Source of the DNA: Lachnospiraceae bacterium
Lineage (GTDB): Bacteria; Bacillota; Clostridia; Lachnospirales; Lachnospiraceae
Reading direction: 5' to 3'
DNA: 64,000 nt
Assembly (NCBI GenBank): GCA_017557525.1
Contig: JAFYYN010000070.1
Location: forward strand, 48,982-112,981
The position numbers and the translations under genes were made by a program. The notes under the pieces are model-generated. The model saw only the letters and a program-made list of their open reading frames with translations, did no database searches and was not told the DNA's origin. Positions within the stretch are counted from its first letter, which is position 1. Each line of letters opens with the position of its first letter. Below are positions 16,811 through 25,976 of the stretch, one piece after another.

Positions 16811-19534
16811 ATGAAGAAATTCTTCAAGGCTCTTGCTCTTCTCCTTGCACTCGTACTTGTGATTGGTTCTCTTCCTGTTGCAGCTGCTGAGCAGAGTGAT
16901 TTCGCTCTGAAGGGCAAGACAAACAAGAAGAACAATCTCAAGCAGAAGATCATCTACATTGGTGGTGCTAAGGGTGTTAAGGATGATGAGGCAGGAACAG
17001 TCTGCAAGACAGGTGCTTGGGCAAATGTTGCTAAGCTTGTAAAAGGTTTCGATGCAGACACAATGTACATTGAACTTGAGAGTTCAGACAAAGAGATCGT
17101 TCGTACCGAGAGTGGTAAGAAGATGGCTGAAGAGGACAAGTATTGGATCAAGTCTAAGGCTGTTGGTACTGCTACTGTTACCGTTAAGGTATTCCGTGAG
17201 AGCGATGACTTCCTTCTTTACAACGAAGATCTTTTCGTATCAGTAAAGAAGAATGCAGAAGCAATCAAGTATCAGATTCTTGACGCAGAAGGTAATGACG
17301 TTACTGATCAGAAACTTGGTGCTAACACAGATTACACTGTAAAGCTTACTCGTCTTAACGAGGAAGGCGCACAGATCGATACAGACCTTCGTAATCTTGA
17401 AGGGGATAAGGACGCTGTAGCGATCGAAGTAGCTAACGACTACACAACACTTTGGAAAGTTAACTTCAAGAAGTCTGGCAAGGTTACCCTTAAGGCAACT
17501 GCTTTCCAGAGCAAGACTTACAACAAGGCACTCCTTTCACAGGACATCGATGTTACTGTTGGTTATGATGTTGCTTCTGTAGCTCAGAACTCAATCAAGG
17601 CTGTTGATGTAACATTCAAGCAGAACAATGTTGCTGGTCTTACCGCAGCAGACTTCAAGGCTTACTATGAGCTTACAAACGGAACAAAGTATTATCCTTC
17701 AGCAGTTGAGAAGGTTACTGTAAACGAGAACGTTGCTACAGTTCAGTTCTTCTCAGCATTCAAGCAGGATACAGAGTACTTCTTAGAGTACAACGGCGAA
17801 GCTTACAGCTTCAAGACAGCTAAGATCGATAAGAACTCAGTTGCATCTATCGTTGTTAATCCTACCAAGGTTAAGGCTGGTTCAGAGGCTACTATCTCTT
17901 ACAAGCTCCTCAATGCAGAGGGCATTGATATTACCGGCGATTCAAGTCTTAACGGTTATATGATGTTCGAAGGAATCGATCTTCCTTTCGGATCATATGT
18001 AAGCAATGACAAGGTTTACATCCAGAACGCAGGCGTTTCTGGAAAGGTTAAAGTTGCATATAACTGGACAACAGATCAGGGCGAGCAGAAGTCTGTTTCA
18101 GCTGAGGGTCAGGTTTATTCAGTAGCAGCTGATAAGTGGGTATTCTCAGGTGTTCAGGGTGTTGCTACAACTAACACCGCTGACAGCTATGTAAAGGCTG
18201 ACAACAAGGGCGTTGAAGAGAAAGTTATCATGAAGCCCGTAACTATGGACTATGCTTCTACTGGTGCTGCTATCCAGATCGCAGTTAAGTATGACTTAAC
18301 AGATGCTGATGGCAAGATATCAGAGAGCAAGTACGAGTCACTTGACAAGACCGGTTTCAATGCTGGTGTATATGACAGCTATGAGCTTAAGAGTAATGAT
18401 GAGACCGTAGTAATGCTTAAGGGTCAGAGCGGTAAGTACATGAACTTTATCACCAACAAGGTTGGTACCGCTAACGTTATCGTTTACGGTGTAAAGGGTA
18501 CTACTAAGGACATCCTTGGTGTTGTTACAATCGAAGTTAAGGAAGCTAAGAAGGCTTCAAGCTTCACAGCATCACTTAGCAAGGCACTCCTTAACAAGGC
18601 ATATCCTTCAGATTCAATCGAGATTACTGCAGTTCTTAAGAACCAGTATGACGAGGAAATCAAGGGTAATGTTGTTACTGTTAAGAAACTTGTAAATGGC
18701 GCAGAGCAGGATATTAATTTCCAGGCTGGTTACACAGGTAGTGCTGATGTAACAAAGGTTAAGATTTTAGCTAGTGACGTTGCAACTATCGATGCAGGTA
18801 CAGTTACTATCGTAATCAAGACCGGTGACTTCAAGTTCAACGCTGCATTCCAGGTTGGTAATGAGTCTGCAGCAGCTTCTTACGCATTAAATCTTAGCGG
18901 TAACGCTCTTGATACTAATGTTGTAAAGGACAATGAAGCTAAGACAATCGCTATTTCTGTAACTGGACAGTCTAAGGGATTTGCTACTTCAGGCGCAAGC
19001 ATCAGATTTGTTGAGGCTGCTCCTAAGGCTGGTGATACCTTTACTTCAGCTTACACAGATGGTGAGTATGTTTACACTGTAAAGAAGGATAATAACCTTC
19101 AGAAGGCATCAGATCTTGGTGCAAACTTTGCTGGTAACACCTTCACTAACGTAACAAAGAACGCTTCTGGCGCTGCTGTTCTGTTAGGCAAGGGTTCATA
19201 CAATGTAGAAGCTTACAAGGTTAAGAATGTAAACGGCAAGATCACTCTTGAGTTCCTTGGCGCTAAGGCATTCACAGTAACAGATAACCAGACAGGTCTT
19301 ACATGGACTAAGACAGATAAGGCTGAGAAGATTTCAGCTCTTACCAATGATGGTATCAAGGAAGCATTCGAAGTTAAGTTTGGTAATGATAAGGTTACTG
19401 ACGTAACATTCGACTTCACTCAGGATGGTACTACAGCTTATGTTAAGACTGTAAGCTACACAGTTGTAAATGAGAAGGGTCTTGGTTCAAGAACTGTAAC
19501 TGCAACTGTTGATACACTTGTAAAGAAGCAGTGA
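16811..19534 (+). CDS. Large secreted surface protein (S-layer-like)
   Basis: A 907-residue protein with a clear Sec signal peptide (residues 1-26: MKKFF, long Leu/Val core, VAAA cleavage). The mature part is rich in Lys, Val, Ala, Thr and Asp, has a single cysteine and reads as repeated beta-sandwich segments. No SLH, LPxTG or transmembrane anchor is seen. Codon use is strongly biased, nearly all Lys as AAG and Gly as GGT/GGC, unlike the glycosyltransferase genes around it, which suggests very high expression. It has its own promoter, an AAGGAGG ribosome site and a strong terminator. An S-layer or major extracellular matrix protein is the best guess; no named domain is recognised. Confidence 0.75.
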   Translation: MKKFFKALALLLALVLVIGSLPVAAAEQSDFALKGKTNKKNNLKQKIIYIGGAKGVKDDEAGTVCKTGAWANVAKLVKGFDADTMYIELESSDKEIVRTESGKKMAEEDKYWIKSKAVGTATVTVKVFRESDDFLLYNEDLFVSVKKNAEAIKYQILDAEGNDVTDQKLGANTDYTVKLTRLNEEGAQIDTDLRNLEGDKDAVAIEVANDYTTLWKVNFKKSGKVTLKATAFQSKTYNKALLSQDIDVTVGYDVASVAQNSIKAVDVTFKQNNVAGLTAADFKAYYELTNGTKYYPSAVEKVTVNENVATVQFFSAFKQDTEYFLEYNGEAYSFKTAKIDKNSVASIVVNPTKVKAGSEATISYKLLNAEGIDITGDSSLNGYMMFEGIDLPFGSYVSNDKVYIQNAGVSGKVKVAYNWTTDQGEQKSVSAEGQVYSVAADKWVFSGVQGVATTNTADSYVKADNKGVEEKVIMKPVTMDYASTGAAIQIAVKYDLTDADGKISESKYESLDKTGFNAGVYDSYELKSNDETVVMLKGQSGKYMNFITNKVGTANVIVYGVKGTTKDILGVVTIEVKEAKKASSFTASLSKALLNKAYPSDSIEITAVLKNQYDEEIKGNVVTVKKLVNGAEQDINFQAGYTGSADVTKVKILASDVATIDAGTVTIVIKTGDFKFNAAFQVGNESAAASYALNLSGNALDTNVVKDNEAKTIAISVTGQSKGFATSGASIRFVEAAPKAGDTFTSAYTDGEYVYTVKKDNNLQKASDLGANFAGNTFTNVTKNASGAAVLLGKGSYNVEAYKVKNVNGKITLEFLGAKAFTVTDNQTGLTWTKTDKAEKISALTNDGIKEAFEVKFGNDKVTDVTFDFTQDGTTAYVKTVSYTVVNEKGLGSRTVTATVDTLVKKQ

Positions 19535-19557
19535 TTCTGAATAGAGTCTAAATTAAA

Positions 19558-19588
19558 AGAGGTTTCCTTCGGGAGACCTCTTTTTTTA
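19558..19588 (+). terminator. Intrinsic terminator of the surface-protein gene
   Basis: AGAGGTTTCC, TTCG loop, GGAGACCTCT, then seven T residues. Confidence 0.9.
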
Positions 19589-19639
19589 TATTTGCTGGGT
19601 AATAAGGATTTTTGAGGGTTTCTCAAGGTGATTTGACAC

Positions 19640-19672
19640 AAAAAAACAGAACTGAAAATTTCCAGTTCTGTT
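19640..19672 (-). terminator. Terminator of tRNA-Trp (minus strand)
   Basis: On the minus strand AACAGAACTG pairs with CAGTTCTGTT and is followed by a T-run. Confidence 0.8.
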
Positions 19673-19678
19673 ATCTTC

Positions 19679-19751
19679 CAGGGGCAGTAGGATTCGAACC
19701 CACGACCTGCGGTTTTGGAGACCGTTATTCTACCAGCTGAACTATACCCCT
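19679..19751 (-). tRNA. tRNA-Trp (anticodon CCA)
   Basis: 73 nt on the minus strand. The acceptor stem AGGGGTA pairs with TGCCCCT, the anticodon loop is CTCCAAA (CCA), and the T-arm contains GTGGGTTCGAATCC. The 3' CCA is not encoded; after the discriminator G the sequence reads GAAG. Its promoter at 19814-19842 overlaps the end of the TagF-like gene, and a terminator follows. Confidence 0.95.
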
Positions 19752-19813
19752 ATTCTGTATGTAGTACCGTTACAAAAGATTCACAAAACAACCTCTCGAA
19801 CAAGCACTCGTAC

Positions 19814-19842
19814 ATATTACTACAAAATTACTTACTTGTCAA
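19814..19842 (-). promoter_or_regulatory. Promoter of tRNA-Trp (minus strand)
   Basis: Minus-strand TTGACA (19842-19837) and TAATAT (19819-19814) with a 17-nt spacer. The -35 box lies inside the last codons of the upstream minus-strand gene. Confidence 0.8.
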
Positions 19843-22356
19843 CAGTTTTTTTACACATCTTTCCGCAGCGTGTCCGTCCTCGAGACTGCAGTATTTTTCA
19901 TAGAAAGCATCGTATTTAGCGGCATACTTCTTTTGAACTTCATCTATATTCTTTATGGCGTCCACAATTTCCGCTGTAGTAAACAACATGGGTCCGGGTA
20001 CTTCGTCCTCCATGTTCATATAGAAACCATGCAAGATATCCCTGTACTTTTCAAGGTCATAGGTGTAGAAAAGCATGGGACGCTTAAGTCCTGCATAGTC
20101 AAAGAACACGGATGAATAGTCTGTGATCAGGATATCAGATATGAGATACAGCTCTGCAATATCGTCATACCTGCAAACATTTACCACGAAAATGCCATAT
20201 TTAGTAGTGTCCACGGCGTCAGCTATGAAATAATGCGTACGGAGTAGCACTACATAGCCGTCGCCCAGTTCTTTTTGCATTAGGTCAAGGTCGAGCTTTA
20301 AGTCAAATTTGTACTGGCCATGTCCGTAGCACTCGTCATCGCGCCAGGTAGGTGCATAAAGCACAAGCTTTTTGTCAGGAGCAATACCCAGCTTTTCCTT
20401 TACTTTTTTAGCTACTTCCTTACCTTCTTCCAAATGAAGAATATCATTTCTCGGGTAACCGTACTCGACTATCTTACCCCTGTCATACTGGAAGCAGCTT
20501 TCAAAACAGTCTGTTGAAAAACGGTTAGGTGAAAGCAGATAGTCCCAACCACGAGACTGCTTGTAGATCTGTTTTTTGTAATTTGGTGACGCACCAAATA
20601 CATCCTCAATATCAAATGCAAGACGTTTTAAAGGAGTTCCGTGCCAAGTTTCAAAAAATGTTTGACCGTCACGGTGCTTAAACCACTGTGGCTGACGGAC
20701 ATTGAATACGAAATATTTCGCAGTGGCCAGATAATACATATATTTTCTGCCAAAACGCTCAACTATCTCACCGCCGTAGGGCAGATCGTACTTCTTGTCC
20801 ATAACCCAGACGTACTTGTATTTCCCGGGATAGTTTTTCGCTATATGTTCATAGATGTACTTAGGACTGTCTGAATACCCCTTGCCGAAAAAGGCTTCAA
20901 ACATTATGACATCTTCCGATACCGGCTTGTTTTTCAGGTACCTCACATACATATGCCTGTTAAGGACGTTTTTTCCTTTGAAATACTTTATGAGCTTTTT
21001 CCAGGCCAGTCTCTTCGTTATAACCTTGACGCTCTTTTCAACATCCCCGTCCCGGACTGCCAGGACTGCCTTCCTACGCCATCTGTCCTCTTTTTTAAGG
21101 GTCTCGTTTTTGATCTCGTTAGTGAGCTCTGAAACTTTCTTAAAACGTTCCCTGCGCCACTTTTTGGCATCACTTCGTTTTACCTTCTTTAAGAAATAGC
21201 CCGAGCAGTAAAATGCTATCTGGTGCTCGACCGCAGTGCGGACATACCCTTCAGTACCTGCTATTTCCAGGAGCTTATTAAAGGCGTTTATCATCTCATC
21301 AAAACGTCCTTCATCCTGAATCTGGGTAAGTGCCGGGTGATTGACTATATCCTGGTGCTTTCTTTTTATATAATGCGAGCCAAATCTTTTCCTGATATGA
21401 AGCCCCTCATCGTTTAAGAGAGTTGCCAAAAAAGGCATATCTGAATAGTATTTAAGGCTTTCGTCAAATCTTAAGTGCTTTTCTTCAATTATGCTTTTTC
21501 TTATAAGTATATGCAGGATAGAAATATTACGGAAACGTTTCTTTTTGTATATCAGTCGTTTGATAGCCTTTCTGTGAGCTCGTGTGTAATGATCTCGTAG
21601 CCAGGTGTCCTTCTCGTCTTCTGTTGCAAGCTCCTGCATTTCCGGAAAACGGTTGTACATATATTCCTTGTAGGCAGGTGTATTACGATATTCACGGTCG
21701 GTGGAATTTTCAATTAAAGAACGGATCACAGCATTTACGGTTTCATCGTTTCCTGCAACATCATCCTCTGCCTCGTCTGCAGCATCCCCTGTCTCAGAAA
21801 CATCAGTATTATCGGAATCCTCGTCATCATCCTCATCGCTGTCCTCATCATTATCAGATAACGAATCTGAGGCTGAATCGGTGGTGTTTTCTATAAAATC
21901 TCCGGGAGCTCCGCCATTTTCTATATATTTCTGGGCAATCAGAGCCTCACGCTTTTCAATATATATAGGAAGAAAGACATCGCGACGGTAATATGTGAAG
22001 TGCTTTTTGCCATACACCATGTCTTCATCAGTATCATCCGCTGTCTCAACAAGGGTACGGATAGCATCCTGAAATATATAATCGTCAGAATCGAGGAAGT
22101 ATACAAACTCACCCTGGGCATTGTCAAGACCGATATTTCTGGCTGCAGCAACCCCGGTTTTACCATCAGGTACTTCAAAAAGCCTTATAGGAAGTTTGTC
22201 CATATAAGGCAAAACAAGCTCATTAATATTCTCTGCATAGTGGTCTGATATAAGCAGAATCTCGTAATCCTTGTACTCCTGCTCGCATAAACTGTTCAGA
22301 CAGTCCCGTAAAAAAGTATCTCCCTTGTTAAAAGGGATAATAACACTGACTCTCAC
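19828..22356 (-). CDS. CDP-glycerol glycerophosphotransferase with N-terminal GT2 domain (TagF-like)
   Basis: An 842-residue two-domain enzyme. Residues 1-110 are a family 2 glycosyltransferase (VSVIIPFNKGDTFLRDCL, then FVYFLDSDDYIF). From about 480 onward is a glycerophosphotransferase domain: FETWHGTPLKRLAFD, LYAPTWRDDE, ILITDYSSVFFDYAG and the closing HAAERCVKKL. Such enzymes polymerise glycerol-phosphate for teichoic-acid-like polymers. A highly acidic Asp/Ser/Glu insert of about 60 residues (near 150-215) separates the parts. The start is GTG with GAGGAG six bases upstream. A consensus promoter lies at 22434-22462. Downstream on the same strand is tRNA-Trp. The substrate sugar of the GT2 part is unknown. 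Confidence 0.9.
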   Translation of the reverse strand: MRVSVIIPFNKGDTFLRDCLNSLCEQEYKDYEILLISDHYAENINELVLPYMDKLPIRLFEVPDGKTGVAAARNIGLDNAQGEFVYFLDSDDYIFQDAIRTLVETADDTDEDMVYGKKHFTYYRRDVFLPIYIEKREALIAQKYIENGGAPGDFIENTTDSASDSLSDNDEDSDEDDDEDSDNTDVSETGDAADEAEDDVAGNDETVNAVIRSLIENSTDREYRNTPAYKEYMYNRFPEMQELATEDEKDTWLRDHYTRAHRKAIKRLIYKKKRFRNISILHILIRKSIIEEKHLRFDESLKYYSDMPFLATLLNDEGLHIRKRFGSHYIKRKHQDIVNHPALTQIQDEGRFDEMINAFNKLLEIAGTEGYVRTAVEHQIAFYCSGYFLKKVKRSDAKKWRRERFKKVSELTNEIKNETLKKEDRWRRKAVLAVRDGDVEKSVKVITKRLAWKKLIKYFKGKNVLNRHMYVRYLKNKPVSEDVIMFEAFFGKGYSDSPKYIYEHIAKNYPGKYKYVWVMDKKYDLPYGGEIVERFGRKYMYYLATAKYFVFNVRQPQWFKHRDGQTFFETWHGTPLKRLAFDIEDVFGASPNYKKQIYKQSRGWDYLLSPNRFSTDCFESCFQYDRGKIVEYGYPRNDILHLEEGKEVAKKVKEKLGIAPDKKLVLYAPTWRDDECYGHGQYKFDLKLDLDLMQKELGDGYVVLLRTHYFIADAVDTTKYGIFVVNVCRYDDIAELYLISDILITDYSSVFFDYAGLKRPMLFYTYDLEKYRDILHGFYMNMEDEVPGPMLFTTAEIVDAIKNIDEVQKKYAAKYDAFYEKYCSLEDGHAAERCVKKLLTSK

Positions 22357-22433
22357 GATGGTCTCCTCAATCTGTTTTACAAGTGTTAGTAATTAACCGG
22401 GAAATTCATAATTCCCCTGATCACACGTTAATA

Positions 22434-22462
22434 AGTATAACTATGTGTTTCTTTTGTGTCAA
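22434..22462 (-). promoter_or_regulatory. Promoter of the TagF-like gene (minus strand)
   Basis: Minus-strand TTGACA (22462-22457) and TATACT (22439-22434) with a 17-nt spacer, about 80 nt before the GTG start. Confidence 0.85.
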
Positions 22463-22505
22463 GACAAAAAAAGAGACCGCTAAATCTTAAAAAATCATAA
22501 AAAAC

Positions 22506-22534
22506 TTGCGTTTTTTAGAAAATCCGTATATACT
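22506..22534 (+). promoter_or_regulatory. Promoter of tgt
   Basis: TTGCGT at 22506-22511 and TATACT at 22529-22534 with a 17-nt spacer, divergent from the TagF-like promoter. Confidence 0.7.
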
Positions 22535-22598
22535 ATCTATGTATGCGCTTTGAAGTTATATAAAATTTTAAATGTTGAAATATACAGGCGGTGAAATT

Positions 22599-23750
22599 TT
22601 GTTTAAAATACTAAAGAAAGACGGCAGAGCCAAGCGTGGAGAATTCACCACAGTACACGGGACCGTGCAGACGCCGGTATTTATGAATGTCGGGACTGCG
22701 GCCGCCATAAAGGGAGCCGTATCCACTGAGGATCTGAAAATCATAGGTACCCAGATAGAGCTTTCAAACACCTATCATCTGCATGTGCGCCCCGGAGACG
22801 AGGTCGTAAAGAAACTGGGCGGGCTCCACAAATTCATGAACTGGGACAGGCCGATACTAACCGACTCAGGCGGGTTCCAGGTATTTTCCTTAGCGAACCT
22901 TCGCAAGATAAAAGAAGAGGGAGTATCCTTTAATTCCCATATTGACGGGCGAAAAATCTTCATGGGCCCGGAGGAAAGCATACGGATCCAGTCAAATCTC
23001 GGCTCGACCATAGCCATGGCCTTTGATGAGTGCCCTTCAAGCGTTGCCGAAAAGGATTACATAAAAAAATCCGTAGACCGCACGACCAGGTGGCTTGAGC
23101 GCTGCATAGTAAAGATGAAAGAGCTCAACGCCAAAGACGATACCATAAACAAAGAGCAGCTTCTCTTCGGTATCAATCAGGGCGGCATCTATGAGGATAT
23201 CCGCATAGAGCACGCCAAAAGGATCAGTGAGTTTGACCTTCCGGGCTACGCAGTAGGAGGACTTGCAGTAGGCGAGGAGCATTCGGAAATGTACAGGATA
23301 CTGGATGTAGTAGTCCCTGAGCTTCCGCAAAACAAGCCTGTATACCTGATGGGTGTCGGTACCCCGGAAAACATACTTGAAGCTGTAGACAGAGGCGTAG
23401 ATTTCTTTGACTGCGTATATCCTTCAAGAAACGGACGTCACGGACATGCATACACATCTTTCGGTAAGATCAATCTGCTTAACGCAAAATATGAAACAGA
23501 TGATAGACCGATAGAAGAGGGCTGCAAGTGTCCGGTTTGCCAAAACCACTCCAGAGCCTACATCCGCCATTTGCTAAAAGCCGGCGAGATGCTCGGCATG
23601 CGTTTTATGGTAACGCATAACCTGTACTTCTACAATCACCTGATGGAAGAGATCAGGGATGCAATAGAAGAGGGAAGGTTTGCGGAATTCAAAAAACATA
23701 AGATCGACTGCCTGCATAGTGGCGAGTCAATCAGAGAACCGTCCCGGTGA
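22599..23750 (+). CDS. tgt: Queuine/preQ1 tRNA-guanine transglycosylase
   Basis: Exchanges the wobble guanine for preQ1 in GUN tRNAs; 383 residues from the chosen start. Visible are TPVFMNVGTAAAIKG, the catalytic loop DSGGFQVFSL, GGLAVGE, LMGVGTPENILEAVDRG and the active-site FFDCVYPSRNGRHG. The zinc site is CKCPVCQNHSRAYIRHL. The TTG at 22599 is preferred because AGGCGGTG lies just upstream and the family N-terminus starts about there. An ATG at 22572 would add nine unrelated residues. The last codons (SIREPSR) overlap a dispersed GGGACGGTTCT-type repeat, giving an atypical tail. yajC follows, the usual tgt-yajC order. Confidence 0.95.
   Translation: MFKILKKDGRAKRGEFTTVHGTVQTPVFMNVGTAAAIKGAVSTEDLKIIGTQIELSNTYHLHVRPGDEVVKKLGGLHKFMNWDRPILTDSGGFQVFSLANLRKIKEEGVSFNSHIDGRKIFMGPEESIRIQSNLGSTIAMAFDECPSSVAEKDYIKKSVDRTTRWLERCIVKMKELNAKDDTINKEQLLFGINQGGIYEDIRIEHAKRISEFDLPGYAVGGLAVGEEHSEMYRILDVVVPELPQNKPVYLMGVGTPENILEAVDRGVDFFDCVYPSRNGRHGHAYTSFGKINLLNAKYETDDRPIEEGCKCPVCQNHSRAYIRHLLKAGEMLGMRFMVTHNLYFYNHLMEEIRDAIEEGRFAEFKKHKIDCLHSGESIREPSR
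23727..23745 (-). repeat. Half of the AGGGACGGTTCTCTGATTGA-type repeat in the end of tgt
   Basis: TCAATCAGAGAACCGTCCC matches, in inverted orientation, the palindrome at 27402-27431. It encodes the last residues of Tgt. Confidence 0.6.
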
Positions 23751-23872
23751 TAGACTTACATATGATGCCACCCTGCGAGGGCAAACTGTCAGTTTTAGCT
23801 GACCGATGAAGAGGGAACATAAAATATTTTTTTACGAAAAAACAAAAACGAAATAGAAAAGAGGAAAATGAA

Positions 23873-24217
23873 ATGTCACAATTGTTTTTAACAGCAACAG
23901 ATGCAACACAGTCAAGCGGTTTGAGCGGTATGATAGTACCCATTATCTACCTTGCGATCATCGGTCTGGTATTTTACTTCATCATCTTAAGACCGCAGAA
24001 AAAAGAGCAGAAGAAGATGGATGCCATGATCTCCGCACTTGAGATTGGCGACAGTGTACTTACAACCAGCGGATTCTATGGCGTAGTAATCGACGTAATG
24101 GATGAAGTAGTAATCGTAGAATTCGGCAGCAACAAGAATTGCCGTATCCCCATGAAAAAGACCGCAATTGTAGAAGTAGAAAAGCCCGGCACTGCTGAGG
24201 AATCCGAGAGTAAATAA
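23873..24217 (+). CDS. yajC: Preprotein translocase accessory subunit YajC
   Basis: A 114-residue single-pass membrane protein that associates with SecDF and SecYEG. A hydrophobic helix (about 20-42, IVPIIYLAIIGLVFYFIILR) is followed by the family signature RPQKKEQKKMDAMISALEIGDSVLTTSGFYGVV and a beta-rich domain ending IPMKKTAIVEV. Its position after tgt is the standard arrangement. GAGGAAAATGAA precedes the ATG. The secD and secF genes expected next are not here; the following gene is an unrelated chemotaxis-like gene after a gap of more than 300 bases. Confidence 0.95.
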   Translation: MSQLFLTATDATQSSGLSGMIVPIIYLAIIGLVFYFIILRPQKKEQKKMDAMISALEIGDSVLTTSGFYGVVIDVMDEVVIVEFGSNKNCRIPMKKTAIVEVEKPGTAEESESK

Positions 24218-24531
24218 GTCATACTCTCACTGATGAGTTGGTGTTTTTATAAAACATCAACTAATATAGTTAAATACAGCAGAGTATGATATAAGAATGT
24301 TGCAATTCTACAAATATTGATAAAGATTATATAGGATTGTGAAAATTTGTCAAAAAATATCAAAAAATAACAAAAAAATACTTCCATTTTTGTAAAATTT
24401 GTGATATACTACTGTCGGCAGAGAATATATTGATAGTTAATTTTCTGCACCGGGGTTGTTCTAAGCAAAGGAAACATGGTTCCTTTAATAGATAGAAGAA
24501 TCGAAATATATAACACACATGGAGGTATGTT
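24218..24531. other. Gap between yajC and the CheX-like gene
   Basis: 314 bases. A GTTGGTGTTTT/AAAACATCAAC hairpin at about 24237-24261 lacks a following T-run. A promoter-like pair, TTCCAT (24382) and TATACT (24405-24410) with 17 nt between, precedes the next gene; its -35 is weak. Confidence 0.5.
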
Positions 24532-25428
24532 ATGATAAATCAATTATTTGGCAATTTCTTAGTAAAAACCGGAGCATTGACCAGAGATCAGCTTGAGCGT
24601 GCATTTGAGACACAGAAAAAAGTGAGAGTCAAGCTCGGACTTATCGCGGTTACAGAAAAACTCATGACATTAGAGCAATCTGAAGAGGTAAACAAGCTTC
24701 AGTCTGTTATGGATAAAAGATTTGGTGACATCGCAGTAGAGAAGGGCTATCTTACCGATGATCAGGTAGGCAGGCTTCTTGGACTTCAGGGAAATCAGTA
24801 CCTTACATTCGCACAGGCAGTTACCGACAATGGTTTTATGACCTTAAAGGAGTTTGAAAACGCCTTTAACGAGTATCAGAAAGCGCTCGCATTTACGGCG
24901 ACTGATATGGAGTCATTAAAGTCAGGAGATTCTGACAGGATCGTGCCGTTATTCCTGCCCGATGACGTGGAGGAGCTTCAGAAAGAGCACATCCTCATTG
25001 CAGTGCGTACCCTGCTTCGTCTTATAGACAGCGACGCATATATCGGACGTGCTTCGTGGGTATCATCCATTAATACAAAGGGAGTGGCATTCCAGTGCCT
25101 CGTTGGAGACCAGAACAGCGATTCAAAGGTAGCGCTCGGCTTTATCGGTGAGGATAATGCACTGTTAAGTGTAGCTGATACCTTTGCAAAGGAAGAGTTC
25201 GAAAAGGTAGATTTAGACAGCCTGGATGCAGTCGCAGAGTTTATCAACTGTATAAATGGAATGTTCGCCACAAAGGTTTCATCAAAGACATTCCTCGACA
25301 TGCTTCCTCCTATATACAGAGAGGGCAGCGTAACAGTAACCGGTGGCAGAATGCTGAAACTTCCTATATATGTTGACGGAAATGAACTTCAGCTATTATC
25401 AACATACGATGGCATGATAAATATTTAA
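24532..25428 (+). CDS. CheX-like phosphatase domain protein with GspE/MshE-like N-terminal repeats
   Basis: A 298-residue cytosolic protein. Residues 1-125 contain three copies of a helix-turn unit (LVKTGALTRDQLERAFETQ; FGDIAVEKGYLTDDQVGRLL; FAQAVTDNGFMTLKEFENAF). These resemble the N-terminal units of type II/IV secretion ATPases that can bind c-di-GMP. The C-terminal half resembles CheX/CheC phosphatases, with the helix DLDSLDAVAEFINCINGMFA near 225-244. It precedes a CheY-like receiver by 17 nt, so the pair probably works together, with this protein dephosphorylating or reading the receiver. No flagellar or chemoreceptor genes are nearby. GGAGG precedes the ATG. Confidence 0.75.
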   Translation: MINQLFGNFLVKTGALTRDQLERAFETQKKVRVKLGLIAVTEKLMTLEQSEEVNKLQSVMDKRFGDIAVEKGYLTDDQVGRLLGLQGNQYLTFAQAVTDNGFMTLKEFENAFNEYQKALAFTATDMESLKSGDSDRIVPLFLPDDVEELQKEHILIAVRTLLRLIDSDAYIGRASWVSSINTKGVAFQCLVGDQNSDSKVALGFIGEDNALLSVADTFAKEEFEKVDLDSLDAVAEFINCINGMFATKVSSKTFLDMLPPIYREGSVTVTGGRMLKLPIYVDGNELQLLSTYDGMINI

Positions 25429-25445
25429 GGATAAGGGGTGGGAAA

Positions 25446-25814
25446 ATGAGCAGAATACTTATAGTTGACGATTCAAGAACCTCAAGAAAAATCCTTCGCA
25501 GCATCCTGGAGGATGCCGGACATGAAGTAATCGGCGAAGCTATGGACGGACAGGATGGAGTAAATAAGTTTAAAGAGCTGAGACCCGACCTTGTAACACT
25601 TGACATTACAATGCCTGTTATGGACGGCCTCGAGGCACTCAGGTGCATCAGGGAAGTTGATGGCGGTGCAAAAGTAATCATGGTTACTGCCGCAGGCCAG
25701 CAGAACAAGATGATAGACGCCATAAAGCTCGGAGCATCCGAGTTTGTGACCAAACCCTTTGAACCGGATGAGATCATAAAGATGGTAAACAAACTGGTTA
25801 AGGTGGTAGAATAA
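25446..25814 (+). CDS. Single-domain CheY-like response regulator
   Basis: A 122-residue stand-alone receiver domain. The acidic pocket is ILIVDDSRTSRK, the phospho-acceptor Asp lies in LVTLDITMPVMDG (about residue 54), the conserved Thr in VIMVTAAGQQ and the Lys in EFVTKPFEPDEI. No output domain follows, so it acts through protein contact. It shares an operon with the CheX-like protein and ends at a good terminator. Calling it CheY proper would be premature, because no motility genes are in view. Confidence 0.92.
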   Translation: MSRILIVDDSRTSRKILRSILEDAGHEVIGEAMDGQDGVNKFKELRPDLVTLDITMPVMDGLEALRCIREVDGGAKVIMVTAAGQQNKMIDAIKLGASEFVTKPFEPDEIIKMVNKLVKVVE

Positions 25815-25855
25815 TTTAGTTAACAAGATGCAGAAACTGTATATATATTGGGGTG

Positions 25856-25892
25856 CACCGGCAGATTAAAAGTCTGTCGGTGTTTTATTTTT
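25856..25892 (+). terminator. Terminator after the CheY-like gene
   Basis: CACCGGCAGA pairs with TCTGTCGGTG and is followed by TTTTATTTTTT. Confidence 0.85.
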
Positions 25893-25947
25893 TAAGGTAC
25901 TATTTACTGTTTTGATTATAGAAAATAAAAAAATTATAAAATTGGTC

Positions 25948-25976
25948 TTGACAAACAAGTGTAATAGGTGTATATA
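25948..25976 (+). promoter_or_regulatory. Promoter for the small 74-residue gene
   Basis: TTGACA at 25948-25953 and TATATA at 25971-25976, spacer 17 nt. Confidence 0.65.

Noticed and set aside
25446-25814. Calling the receiver CheY of a chemotaxis operon
   Set aside because: No flagellar, CheA, CheW or receptor genes occur in the window; only the receiver and a CheX-like partner are supported.
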